Assembly (NCBI GenBank): GCA_964592425.1
Contig: CAZQCG010000008.1
Coordinates: forward strand, 1-64,000
Reading direction: 5' to 3'
Source: Viridilinea sp964592425
GTDB lineage: Bacteria; Chloroflexota; Chloroflexia; Chloroflexales; Chloroflexaceae
Length of the DNA stretch: 64,000 nucleotides
The position numbers and the translations under genes are program-made. Position 1 is the stretch's first letter. Each line of letters starts with the position of its first letter. Positions 52,294-60,425 of the stretch are shown here, in pieces. The notes under the pieces are model-generated. The model was given only the letters and a program-made list of their open reading frames with translations, did not search any database and was not told where the DNA came from.

Positions 52294-53007
52294 TTAGCGT
52301 CCTGATTGGCCACTGCCGAGTTCGACGGCAAGGGCGCGATACCAGTGTTGGCGTGCGGCATGGTAGGCTTCAGGGTCAGCCTGCCAATGCTCAAGTTGTT
52401 CCCAGACCCGTTGCAGGCCGGGGGCGACACGCAGCCAGCGGTTCTGGTCGAGGTGGCTGCTGACCAGGATGCCGATCCGCTCGGCATAGATCTGCTGGAG
52501 CAGGCCACGCTCATAATCAAGGCCGGACTGAATAGTCACACCGACGGCCAGGTAGGCCACGCACTCGCCGAAGGCCTGGGTCAGATCACCCGTCAGGCCG
52601 AGCCGTTCACTGGCCACCAGTGCCAGCGCCGCCAGGAGGCGGGCAAGGGCCTCGCTGCCGCCGTTGTTAGTACCCTGACGGAGAACGGTCAGCGCATCAA
52701 CAAAAGCCAGTGGCGGACGGCTACGCCAATGAGCGGCGGGCATCAGGCCGAGGGTAAAGGCTGCGGGATCAAACTCGCCGATCTCATCAATGCGGCTAAG
52801 CGCGAGACGTAGGCGCTCCCATAGTTGTTGGAGCAAGCCATAAGCCACCGAGAGATCCGGCTGGAGCACAATCTCGGGATGCGCCCCATCGCGCAGGGTT
52901 AAGCGGCACTCCACCTCTTGCAGGCTTTGCAAGCGGGAGGGTAAGGTGACCTCGACACTGCCGCTGGTACGGCCGGCCGAGCGAATGCGGCGAGTTCCAA
53001 AATACAT
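52294..53007 (-). CDS. Unknown gas-vesicle-cluster protein with AbrB-like start
   Basis: 237 residues. The N-terminal 55 residues (MYFGTRRIRSAGRTSGSVEV, then TLPSRLQSLQEVECRLTLRD) look like a swapped-hairpin AbrB/SpoVT-like strand pattern. The remaining part is alpha-helical, without membrane segments or catalytic motifs. I do not recognise it as a named Gvp protein. It lies just after a strong hairpin/terminator and before gvpN, so its expression may be limited. If the AbrB-like part binds DNA it could regulate the cluster; that is speculation. Confidence 0.65.
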   Translation of the reverse strand: MYFGTRRIRSAGRTSGSVEVTLPSRLQSLQEVECRLTLRDGAHPEIVLQPDLSVAYGLLQQLWERLRLALSRIDEIGEFDPAAFTLGLMPAAHWRSRPPLAFVDALTVLRQGTNNGGSEALARLLAALALVASERLGLTGDLTQAFGECVAYLAVGVTIQSGLDYERGLLQQIYAERIGILVSSHLDQNRWLRVAPGLQRVWEQLEHWQADPEAYHAARQHWYRALAVELGSGQSGR

Positions 53008-53059
53008 AGCCCACTCCAGGCTACTTACAAGTGCAGAATATCTAGCAGATATACGCGGT

Positions 53060-53110
53060 AAAAAAAGAGCAGTCGCGAGGGGCTACTGAAGCTGCGCTCA
53101 GCGCCCCTCG
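53060..53110 (-). terminator. Intrinsic terminator/attenuator after gvpC
   Basis: On the minus strand the stem CGAGGGGC (53110-53103) / GCCCCTCG (53083-53076), a perfect 8-bp pair with a 19-base loop, is followed about 10 bases later by seven T (53066-53060). The loop contains a further weak pairing. It lies in a 263-base gap between gvpC and the orphan gene. Partial stopping here would give more GvpA/GvpC message than message for the rest. Confidence 0.65.
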
Positions 53111-53270
53111 CTGCCGGCGTGGCGCCTGACCGCGCCTGGCACGACCGGCCGGTCACCGCTCACTGTTGCTGACGTGGACCACACGGTTCTTGTTTTGCCC
53201 TGCCTGCCTGTGGGTAAGCGCCGGGCGCAGTGTCAGCAGTTGGGCAGTGTCGCGACCGAACGCAACGGTA

Positions 53271-54098
53271 TTAGGAATCTTCAGCCTCGGACGCGCTCGC
53301 CCGACGAGCTTGAAGATCGCGGTTGAGGTCTTGCCAGGCTTTCCGTGCTGCGGCGTGATCTGCATGCACGGCGGAACGTGCGGACTGGGCCTCGTCAAGC
53401 AGGGCATTGGTCTGTTCACGCAGACCGGCCATCATCTCGTCGAGGGAGGCACGCTGATCGGCGTGCATCGATTTCCGCTCACCTGCGTAGACATTCAGCA
53501 GGTCGGCAACATCCTGCTGAAGATCGACGCGCAACCCACCAAGGGTGGTGCGCTGCTCGATATGCATGGCCGCACGGGCCGACCGAAGCTCGTCAGTCTT
53601 GGCGTCGACATCGTTTGCCAGGGTCGAGCGGTACTCGCCGAGCTCACTACGCTGGGCCCTGGCCATCGCCTCGCGGGTTGCGCGTAGCTCTTCGGTCATC
53701 GCGGCGACGTTACTCGCCAGCGCTGTGCGAAACTCGTCCAGCTCGCCGCGTTGCGCTTTGGCCATCGCCTCACGCGTTGCACGCAACTCTTCGGTCATTG
53801 CCGCGACATTGCTCACTAAAGCTGTCCGAAACTCGTCCAGCTCGCCACGCTGCGTTTTGGCCATCGCCTCACGCGTTGAGCGCAGCTCTCCGGTCATTGC
53901 GGCGACATCTTGCGCCAGGGTGGTGCGAAACTCGTCCAGCTCACTACGTTGCGCTGCGGCCATTGCCTCGTGGGCCGAGCGTAGCTCAGCCAACTCAGCA
54001 TTGGTCGCCTGCTGTAGGGCCTCGACTGCCGCCATCCGACCGTCATAGGCCGCCCGTAGGTCATCGGCCAGACGGACCATATCCTCGGATAGTGACAT
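53271..54098 (-). CDS. gvpC: GvpC-like gas vesicle protein with 33-residue repeats
   Basis: 275 residues from the ATG at 54098 (CGGAGGTAGTA upstream). The protein is almost wholly helical. Five 33-residue repeats run from about 39 to 205; the typical unit begins ELRATREAMAKAQRGELDEF and ends in NVAAMTE. A 33-residue period is the known feature of cyanobacterial GvpC, which binds the outside of the vesicle and strengthens it. The repeats here are unlike the cyanobacterial sequence in wording, so the name rests on period, helical nature and position after gvpA. Repeats 2 and 3 differ at a few positions only. Confidence 0.82.
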   Translation of the reverse strand: MSLSEDMVRLADDLRAAYDGRMAAVEALQQATNAELAELRSAHEAMAAAQRSELDEFRTTLAQDVAAMTGELRSTREAMAKTQRGELDEFRTALVSNVAAMTEELRATREAMAKAQRGELDEFRTALASNVAAMTEELRATREAMARAQRSELGEYRSTLANDVDAKTDELRSARAAMHIEQRTTLGGLRVDLQQDVADLLNVYAGERKSMHADQRASLDEMMAGLREQTNALLDEAQSARSAVHADHAAARKAWQDLNRDLQARRASASEAEDS

Positions 54099-54217
54099 TA
54101 CTACCTCCGTTCGCCGATATAGAGGCCCGGTAGCCCTGCAACTCAAGGTGTTGCACCCGCAGCAAATGCGCTACGTCACAACTGCCCTCGCCAGAACTAC
54201 CGGGCCTACGTACACTC

Positions 54218-54427
54218 TTAAGCGGCGGCGGCGGCGGTCAAGCCCACAGCCTCAGCGTACTTCAGATAGGTGTCTACGCCAGCGACCACGATACGGGCCT
54301 CGATGGCAAGCAGTTCAATGCCCACGAGGGAGACGCGTACCCACGCATCAACCACGATGCCCTTATCCAGGATGCGATCGACGACTTCGGCGAGGCTGCT
54401 GGACGCGTTCATCTTCTCGATGGCCAT
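54218..54427 (-). CDS. gvpA: Gas vesicle structural protein GvpA (copy 2)
   Basis: 69 residues, the main shell protein. The core is nearly identical to known GvpA: SSSLAEVVDRILDKGIVVDA, WVRVSLVGIELLAIEARIVV, then AGVDTYLKYAEAVGLT. Copy 1 differs only at residue 68 (Ala here, Thr there). GvpA makes the ribs that keep water out and gas in. A small gap of 68 bases separates it from copy 1. A GGAG-like site precedes the ATG. Confidence 0.97.
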   Translation of the reverse strand: MAIEKMNASSSLAEVVDRILDKGIVVDAWVRVSLVGIELLAIEARIVVAGVDTYLKYAEAVGLTAAAAA

Positions 54428-54495
54428 GGGAGTACTCCTTAAAAAGTCAGACAGTCAGAAAATGTACGAGTGCGATGAGGAATGTAAGGTCAGAA

Positions 54496-54705
54496 CTAGG
54501 CGGTGGCGGCGGCGGTCAGGCCCACTGCCTCGGCATACTTCAAATAGGTGTCCACGCCGGCGACCACGATACGAGCCTCGATGGCAAGCAGTTCAATGCC
54601 GACCAGCGACACACGCACCCAAGCGTCAACGACGATGCCCTTGTCCAGAATGCGGTCAACCACTTCCGCGAGGCTGCTTGACGCATTCATTTTTTCGATG
54701 GCCAT
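54496..54705 (-). CDS. gvpA: Gas vesicle structural protein GvpA (copy 1)
   Basis: 69 residues from the ATG at 54705, preceded by GGAAGGAGGTGAAAC, one of the strongest ribosome sites of the window. It is identical to copy 2 except for Thr68. As the first gene after a strong promoter it should be the most expressed one. The N-terminal MAIEKMNASSS is typical for bacterial GvpA. Confidence 0.97.
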   Translation of the reverse strand: MAIEKMNASSSLAEVVDRILDKGIVVDAWVRVSLVGIELLAIEARIVVAGVDTYLKYAEAVGLTAAATA

Positions 54706-54749
54706 GCTTGTTTCACCTCCTTCCTGGCTCACAGATTTGTCACAAAGGC

Positions 54750-54817
54750 ATCATACATCCGGTCATTTGACTAGTCAACCTATACAATGGTAGCGGTTTT
54801 GGTTGCGGTCTCGCAAC
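54750..54817 (-). promoter_or_regulatory. gvp promoter with palindromic operator
   Basis: On the minus strand TTGACT (54778-54773) and TATGAT (54755-54750) are spaced by exactly 17 bases, 45 bases before the gvpA ATG. The -35 box is half of the perfect 12-bp palindrome TTGACTAGTCAA (54767-54778), which could be a repressor or activator site. Upstream lies a second inverted repeat, GTTGCG-GTCT-CGCAAC (54802-54817). Confidence 0.75.
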
Positions 54818-54857
54818 TTCGTGTAGTTGTGTGATTACTCACAAATATTGGGCAAGA

Positions 54858-55748
54858 TCAGAGGGCGGCCAGCCAGGCGACCAGATCCTGGACATCCTGG
54901 TCAGTGAGCAGCAGCGGACTGATCGCCAGCCCAGGGTTTAGCCCCCGCCCGCGCCCACCGGCGGTGTAGTGTTCAACCACAGCTTCAAGTGTCGCCGCAC
55001 TACCGTCGTGAAAGTAAGGTGCCGTATGCACCAGGCCGCGCAGACCCGGGATGCGCACCCACCCATCGTTCTGCACCGATCCGGTCGGTACACCGATGTT
55101 CTGGTAGCTGTCACCGCCAAAACTCGGCGCACGGTGACAGACGGCACACCCAAGCTCATGAAAAAGCCGCTCCCCACGTTGGGCGCCTGGGCTCAACGTG
55201 TTGGGGATGCCCGCCAGCCTCTGCCCATAGGGGCTCGTCGGAGGCGCAATCGCCCGCACTGCCGCCGCGAGCGCCTCGGCGGTCTGTGGCCAGGTGACCA
55301 GGTCGTTCGTGGCGGGGAAGGCAGCCCGGTAGGCTTCGCGTATGGCAAGGTCGGCGCGCAGCCTCTGCAGCGGCACCTCGCTCAGCGGACCCATCTCGTC
55401 GGGCTTCGTCAGCGGGCGTAAGACCGCTGCCTCCAGGCTGCGTAGTTCAGGGCTGAGCCAGCCAAAGCTCTGGCGCTCGGCCAGATCCCAGAGCGGCGGC
55501 GTATTCAGGCCGCCCGGCCGGGCCGTCGCCAGTCCGTCGCTGTAGCCCCGCGCAGGCTGGTGACAGTCGAGACAGCTCAGTTGAGCATCGGCGGCCAGCC
55601 GTTGCTCGACCAGCAACCGGCGGCCCAGGGTACGCAGCGCCTCGTCACGGCTCAAGGGGCCGCAGGAACTCGGCGTAAGCAGTAGTGCCCCGAGGAGTAC
55701 CGCGCTAAGCAGCAGGATGGTGGGGTTGCGTAGCATCATGATGGGCAT
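54858..55748 (-). CDS. Di-haem cytochrome c peroxidase-like protein
   Basis: 296 residues if started at 55748 (starts at 55739 or 55736 are also possible). An N-terminal hydrophobic segment (ILLLSAVLLGALLLTP) ends in Cys29, so it may be a lipoprotein. Two haem-c motifs are seen: CLDCH at 59-63 and CAVCH further on (GERLFHELGCAVCHRAP). The second half has the MauG/cytochrome c peroxidase pattern, ending RIPGLRGLVHTAPYFHDGSA and LVAWLAAL. It should sit in the periplasmic space and reduce peroxide or act on another protein. It is the next gene upstream of the gvp promoter, on the same strand; an unrelated role is likely. Confidence 0.88.
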   Translation of the reverse strand: MPIMMLRNPTILLLSAVLLGALLLTPSSCGPLSRDEALRTLGRRLLVEQRLAADAQLSCLDCHQPARGYSDGLATARPGGLNTPPLWDLAERQSFGWLSPELRSLEAAVLRPLTKPDEMGPLSEVPLQRLRADLAIREAYRAAFPATNDLVTWPQTAEALAAAVRAIAPPTSPYGQRLAGIPNTLSPGAQRGERLFHELGCAVCHRAPSFGGDSYQNIGVPTGSVQNDGWVRIPGLRGLVHTAPYFHDGSAATLEAVVEHYTAGGRGRGLNPGLAISPLLLTDQDVQDLVAWLAAL

Positions 55749-55852
55749 GTGGGGAGGTGCTGGGCCATTATAGCAGGTGTGGTGCTGTGGCTGTGGTATG
55801 CTGGATGTGGGTGTGACGGATCCCTGGCGAACTCTTAAATACCTGTATCGCA

Positions 55853-57598
55853 TTGGTGAAACAATCCGTGAAAGAAGCTTCACTCCGAGTTGTATTTTGG
55901 ATCGGGTTGTTGCTGCTGGCTGGTTGCGGCAACCCTGGCGGCATGCCTTCGTCCGCTACACCGACCTCGGCAAGCCAGGCCCCACCCCTGGCGACAACCG
56001 TAATCCTGGGCGATGGTCGTCCGTCAGCATTGCCTGCGGTGCAGGCTCGCCGTGAACGCATCACGGCGGCCCTGATGACGCCGCCCTTTCTGCTGCTGCG
56101 CGAGGATCTTGATGCACGCCTGACGGCGGCCCAAACTGCCGCGGTGAACGATGCCCAGGTGCAGGCTGCCACCAGTACTGGGAGCGGCGAGCGACTGCGC
56201 GCCGAGGTGATGGTGGTGGCAGCGGCACGGGCGGGCGATCTGCCCCCCGCTATCAGTGCGCGCTGCTCGCCCGGTGCCTGTACCCGTGTCGTAATCTATG
56301 TCTACCCAACCAATACCACGCTGACGGTGATTGTTGCTGCCGACGGCACGGTGATCGACCAGCAGATCCTGGCTGAGGCCCAGCCTGAGATCCCCGCCGA
56401 TCTGGCTGATCTGGCGACCCAGATTGCGATCAACGATCCGCAGGTGGCGGCAGCCTTCAATGGCCTCACCCCCGCTGAGGCCATGGCGGCCATGAGCGCA
56501 ACCAAGACCGCCCTCGAAGATACCAGCTGTGAGCGGAGCCGCCATCTCTGTGTCGCCCCGGTCTTTACATGGGGCGAGCAGGCCCTCTGGACGATTGTTG
56601 ACCTGACCGATTTTGCCCTGACTGCGGCCACAACCTGGACTGATCAGGGCCAGAGTGCCCGGCGCGCCTTCAGCGAAGCGACTTTGCAAGACGCGGCGAT
56701 TGCCCCTCTCTGTGAGACGCCCCAGACGATCGACCGCGACGGTTGGCAGGCGAGCTATATGCTCACCAGCTCCGATGGGCTTGAGCTGCGTGACCTGCGC
56801 TTTCAGGGGCGTCTGCTGCTGCGCTCGGTCAAGGTGGTCGATTGGCATGTCGGCTATGAGGGCACCGATGGGCAGCGCGTGGGCTTCTCCGATGCGGTGG
56901 GCTGCCCGGTCTTCAGTGCGGCAGCGGTGATCCCCTATAGCCCACCGGAAGTGCGCGCCGGGCCCGGAGAGGGCTTTACGCTGGCGATTACCTTCCGTAG
57001 CCCGGCCTGGCCCCAGCCATGTAATTATCAGTACACCTTTGCCGCTAGATTTAACCCTGATGGCAGCCTGGGCCTGATCATGGGCAATGAGGGCCGCGGT
57101 TGTGGCATCAATGGGCTCTATCACCCGATTATGCGCCTTGAGCCGGGTGCGGCAACCAGCGTAACCCTCTGGAACGGCAGTGCCGCCCAGCCCCTGACAA
57201 GCGAGGGCCTGGCCGAGTGGCCAGCCAACGGCCCGCAGGCCTTTGGCCTTGAGGATGCCGCTGGCCAGTTGACGGTCGCGCCAGTCTGGGGTGATGCCCA
57301 GTTCGCTTATGTCTACTGGACCGCCCTGCGCCCCGAAGAGGGTCAGGGCGACCTGCCCAGTATCGGCAGTTGCTGTGCCCTTGATGCAGGCCAGGGGCCT
57401 GATCAGTTCATCAACCCCGGTGGCACAACTAGCCTGAGTGAGGATCCGGTGCTCTGGTTTGTGCCGCGCATCCAGAATGCTGAGCGTGAACGCTGCTGGG
57501 CCGATATGACGCTGGTTGATGGCATGCTACAGCCTGAGATCTGGCCCTGTGAGGCCGGAGTGACGATCAGGGCAGGAGGGCCCGATGGCACGCCATAA
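55853..57598 (+). CDS. Secreted lipoprotein of unknown function
   Basis: 581 residues. A lipoprotein signal (VVFWIGLLLLAGCGNPGG, Cys at 25) is followed by a Ser/Thr/Pro linker and a mature part with several Cys pairs (SARCSPGACTRV, TSCERSRHLC). I recognise no catalytic motif. The frame from 55853 uses a GTG start. It is followed by a gene that overlaps by 14 bases, and then by a two-component pair, so the four genes form one unit. Possibly a sensor-associated surface protein. Confidence 0.78.
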   Translation: MVKQSVKEASLRVVFWIGLLLLAGCGNPGGMPSSATPTSASQAPPLATTVILGDGRPSALPAVQARRERITAALMTPPFLLLREDLDARLTAAQTAAVNDAQVQAATSTGSGERLRAEVMVVAAARAGDLPPAISARCSPGACTRVVIYVYPTNTTLTVIVAADGTVIDQQILAEAQPEIPADLADLATQIAINDPQVAAAFNGLTPAEAMAAMSATKTALEDTSCERSRHLCVAPVFTWGEQALWTIVDLTDFALTAATTWTDQGQSARRAFSEATLQDAAIAPLCETPQTIDRDGWQASYMLTSSDGLELRDLRFQGRLLLRSVKVVDWHVGYEGTDGQRVGFSDAVGCPVFSAAAVIPYSPPEVRAGPGEGFTLAITFRSPAWPQPCNYQYTFAARFNPDGSLGLIMGNEGRGCGINGLYHPIMRLEPGAATSVTLWNGSAAQPLTSEGLAEWPANGPQAFGLEDAAGQLTVAPVWGDAQFAYVYWTALRPEEGQGDLPSIGSCCALDAGQGPDQFINPGGTTSLSEDPVLWFVPRIQNAERERCWADMTLVDGMLQPEIWPCEAGVTIRAGGPDGTP

Positions 57599-58625
57599 GC
57601 CGCTGCCTGGTGGGGTAACGGCTCGCGGCAGCGGGGGACGACCCACACCAGGGCTAATTATCGGTATCCTGATCGTCGGCCTGAGCCTGGTGGGCCTGCT
57701 GCTGCTGCTGCTCCAACCGGGTGCAGCCACCCCAACCGCCCCCACCTCGGCGGCCCCGGCGGTGCTGCCAGTGATGGCTATTCCAAGCACCACCGACGGC
57801 TGCCGCGCCCTGCCTGCGTTCACCCGCCAGCCCGAGTTGGGCCTGACGGGCGGGCTAGCCCTGGCTACCGACCGCCCCCAGATGGGCCTGGTGCTGCTCT
57901 CGACCGACCAGCCTGCTACGCCTTACCAGCATCCGACCTGGGACGATGCGGGCTTCCTTGGTGCCATTGCCTACGACCGGCAGGGCAATATCTATGCCGC
58001 CCCCACCCCGCGCCTCTCGCTGCGTGACAACCCGCCAGCAGGCGTCACCACGCTCTGGCGGGTCGCTTCGAGCAGTGGCGAGATGACGCCCTTTGTCAGT
58101 TTGCCCGGCGCGGCCAGCGAGCGCAATCCCTACGGGATTCTAGGCCTGACTTATGTCTGTGATATGGATCGGCTCTACGCCGGTACGGTGATCGGCTCAA
58201 CCCCGACCAGCGAGCAGGGCGGGGTGGTAGAAATCAAGAGCGACGGGACGCTGGGTGAGACGGTGCTGGCCGAGACTGATGTAATGGGCGTGCTGGTGGT
58301 GCGCAGCGGCACGGGCTACGAGCTCTACGCGGGCCTGGCCCGTAGCCCCGCAGTGCTGGCGGTGCCGCTTGATGGGCGTGGTGGCGTGTCTGGCTCGCCA
58401 CGCCAGTTGCTCGACCTGACTGAGGCCGGGGCCACACCGAGTGAGCGAGCACGCAAGTTGCGCCTGGTTGATGGCGAACTGCTGGTTGACCTGGTGCCCT
58501 TTAACTTCAGCTTGCAGACAAGCGGGAGTGGCCTGCAGCCCAACCGGGTGGCCGGATGGCGTTATGACCCGGCCACCTCAAGCTGGGTGGTGAGTCGCAC
58601 GGCGACAGGGCAGGAGCGCCCATGA
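57585..58625 (+). CDS. Membrane-anchored outer protein of unknown function
   Basis: 346 residues with a short basic inside part, one helix (LIIGILIVGLSLVGLLLLLL, near 24-43), a Thr/Pro/Ala linker and an outside domain that resembles a beta-propeller (FLGAIAYDRQGNIYAAPTPR, ILGLTYVCDMDRLYAGTVIG, VLVVRSGTGYELYAGLARSP). No metal or active-site motif seen. It overlaps the preceding and following genes (ATGA at 58622). The function may be detection of a ligand for the kinase, by position only. Confidence 0.78.
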   Translation: MARHKPLPGGVTARGSGGRPTPGLIIGILIVGLSLVGLLLLLLQPGAATPTAPTSAAPAVLPVMAIPSTTDGCRALPAFTRQPELGLTGGLALATDRPQMGLVLLSTDQPATPYQHPTWDDAGFLGAIAYDRQGNIYAAPTPRLSLRDNPPAGVTTLWRVASSSGEMTPFVSLPGAASERNPYGILGLTYVCDMDRLYAGTVIGSTPTSEQGGVVEIKSDGTLGETVLAETDVMGVLVVRSGTGYELYAGLARSPAVLAVPLDGRGGVSGSPRQLLDLTEAGATPSERARKLRLVDGELLVDLVPFNFSLQTSGSGLQPNRVAGWRYDPATSSWVVSRTATGQERP

Positions 58626-59314
58626 GCAGCGCTGGTACGATTCTGGTCGTTGATGACGAGGCGAGCATTAGGACGATTGCGCGGGCCTACCTCGAACAGG
58701 CTGGCTTCCAGGTCACCTGTGTGGCCGACGGCCCAGCGGCCCTGGCCCAGGCCGAGCAGGCCATGCCCGATCTGGTGCTGCTCGATCTGAACCTGCCCAG
58801 GATGGATGGCATGGAGGTTGCGGCACGCCTGCGTGAGCGCTCGGATGTCTTTATTATGATGCTCACGGCGCGCAGTGAAGAGGCCGATCGGGTCGCCGGT
58901 TTGCGTATCGGTGCCGATGATTACCTGACCAAGCCCTTCAGCCCGCGTGAACTTGTCGCACGGGTCGAGGCCATCCTGCGGCGGCGGCGTAGCGTACCTG
59001 TGCGTGATGAGGCCCTGCGCTTCCGCCATGTGACGGTTGATCCCGAGGCGCGTACGGCCCAGGCTGGCAAGCAGCCCCTCGATCTCAGCCCCACCGAGTT
59101 TGACCTGCTGCTAGCCCTGGTGCGCCATCCCCGGCGGGCCTTGAGCCGCGAGCAGCTGATCGACCTGGTCTGGGGGGCTGACTTCTACGGCACCGACCGC
59201 GTGGTTGATGTCTATGTGGGCCAGGTGCGCCGGAAGATCGAGGCGGCCACAGGCGCAACCCTGATCGCGACGGTGCGCGGTGTCGGCTATCGCTTCGAGG
59301 ACGAACGGCTTTGA
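58622..59314 (+). CDS. OmpR/PhoB-family response regulator
   Basis: 230 residues. Receiver with phospho-acceptor Asp55 (LVLLDLNLPRMDG), Thr in IMMLTARSE, and Lys in DDYLTKPFSPREL. A winged-helix DNA-binding domain follows at about 135-228 (LSPTEFDLLLALVRHPRRAL, later VDVYVGQVRRKIEA). It overlaps the gene before it by four bases and the kinase after it. The pair probably controls envelope or transport functions. Confidence 0.95.
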   Translation: MSSAGTILVVDDEASIRTIARAYLEQAGFQVTCVADGPAALAQAEQAMPDLVLLDLNLPRMDGMEVAARLRERSDVFIMMLTARSEEADRVAGLRIGADDYLTKPFSPRELVARVEAILRRRRSVPVRDEALRFRHVTVDPEARTAQAGKQPLDLSPTEFDLLLALVRHPRRALSREQLIDLVWGADFYGTDRVVDVYVGQVRRKIEAATGATLIATVRGVGYRFEDERL

Positions 59315-60420
59315 AGCTCTTGCAGCAACTACGCTGGCGCCTGGTGGCCGCCCAGTTGCTGGTTGTGCTGGTAGGCGTAGTCGTGCTCGCCATCACGGCT
59401 AACCTGCTCGGTAGGCAGATCTTTGCCGCCGATATGCACGCCCAACTCAACGAGGCCGGCATCGCCATGCCAGCCGAGCTTGAGGCAGCCCTGCTGGCTG
59501 GCTTTAGCAAGGCGATCAGCCAGGCCCTGCTGGTAGCGGCAGGCGCAGCAACCCTGGTCGGGCTGGTAAGCAGTGCGCTGCTGCTGCGCCAGATCCTGCG
59601 CCCGCTGCACGAGATCGCCCAGAGCAGCCGGCGCATCGCCGACGGACGCTACGATGAGCGCGTCACGGTGCCCGCCAGTGATGAACTGGCTATCGTTGCC
59701 ACCAGTTTTAACCAGATGGCCGAACAGCTGGAGCAGGTTGAGCACCAGCGGATTACCCTGATCGGCAATGTCGCCCATGAGCTGCGCACGCCCCTGACCG
59801 GCATTGAGGGCTACCTGGAAGGGATACTCGACGGCATCTTCACAGCTGATCCTGCCACCCTGGCCGAGATGCAATACGAGGTGCGTCGGCTACGGCGGCT
59901 GGTCGATGATCTGCAAACCCTCTCGCATGTTGAGGCGGGCCAGGTTGCGCTGCACCTGCGCGAGGTTGACCTGGCGGCACTTGCCGGGCGGTTGGTCGCC
60001 CAGATGCGCCCACAGACGATGGTGGGTTGCCTGGAGTTGATCGTGCAGCCGACGACAGCCCCGCTACATGTGTGGGCTGATCCCGACCGGGTGGCGCAGA
60101 TCTTGCTGAATCTGGTGGGCAACGCCGTGCGTTACACTCCTGAGGGCGGGTGTATCACCCTGCGCCTGAGTGCCGCCGGGGCAATGGCGCGAGTCGAGGT
60201 GATCGACACCGGGATCGGCATCAGCGCCGAGGATCTGAGCCTGATCTTCGAGCGTTTCTACCGTGTCGACCGTTCGCGCGCACGAACGAGCGGCGGCAGC
60301 GGCATCGGCCTGACGATTGCCCGCCACCTGGCCTGGGCGATGGGCGGCGAGGTCAGCGCCACCAGCGCCGGGCCTGGCCAGGGGAGTATGTTTACGCTTA
60401 CCCTACCCCTGGCAGGATAA
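59311..60420 (+). CDS. HAMP-domain sensor histidine kinase
   Basis: 369 residues from a TTG that overlaps the stop of the regulator (TTGA). Two membrane segments (LLVVLVGVVVLAITANLLG near 16-34, and ALLVAAGAATLVGLVSSALL near 71-90) enclose a short outside loop. HAMP follows at about 90-140, HisKA with His156 (GNVAHELRTPLTGIEGYL), and HATPase (NLVGNAVRYTPEGG, DTGIGI, GSGIGLTIARHLA). It should sense at or across the membrane and phosphorylate the OmpR-type partner. Its stop is 5 bases from the convergent glycosyltransferase stop. Confidence 0.93.
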   Translation: MKLLQQLRWRLVAAQLLVVLVGVVVLAITANLLGRQIFAADMHAQLNEAGIAMPAELEAALLAGFSKAISQALLVAAGAATLVGLVSSALLLRQILRPLHEIAQSSRRIADGRYDERVTVPASDELAIVATSFNQMAEQLEQVEHQRITLIGNVAHELRTPLTGIEGYLEGILDGIFTADPATLAEMQYEVRRLRRLVDDLQTLSHVEAGQVALHLREVDLAALAGRLVAQMRPQTMVGCLELIVQPTTAPLHVWADPDRVAQILLNLVGNAVRYTPEGGCITLRLSAAGAMARVEVIDTGIGISAEDLSLIFERFYRVDRSRARTSGGSGIGLTIARHLAWAMGGEVSATSAGPGQGSMFTLTLPLAG

Positions 60421-60425
60421 ACGAA

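Noticed and set aside
53153..53270. Possible small gene between gvpC and the orphan gene
   Set aside because: The only frames overlap gvpC or the terminator and have no ribosome site or conserved look.
53345..54133. Plus-strand open frame opposite gvpC with its own repeats
   Set aside because: Its repetition comes only from the 99-base repeats of gvpC on the other strand.
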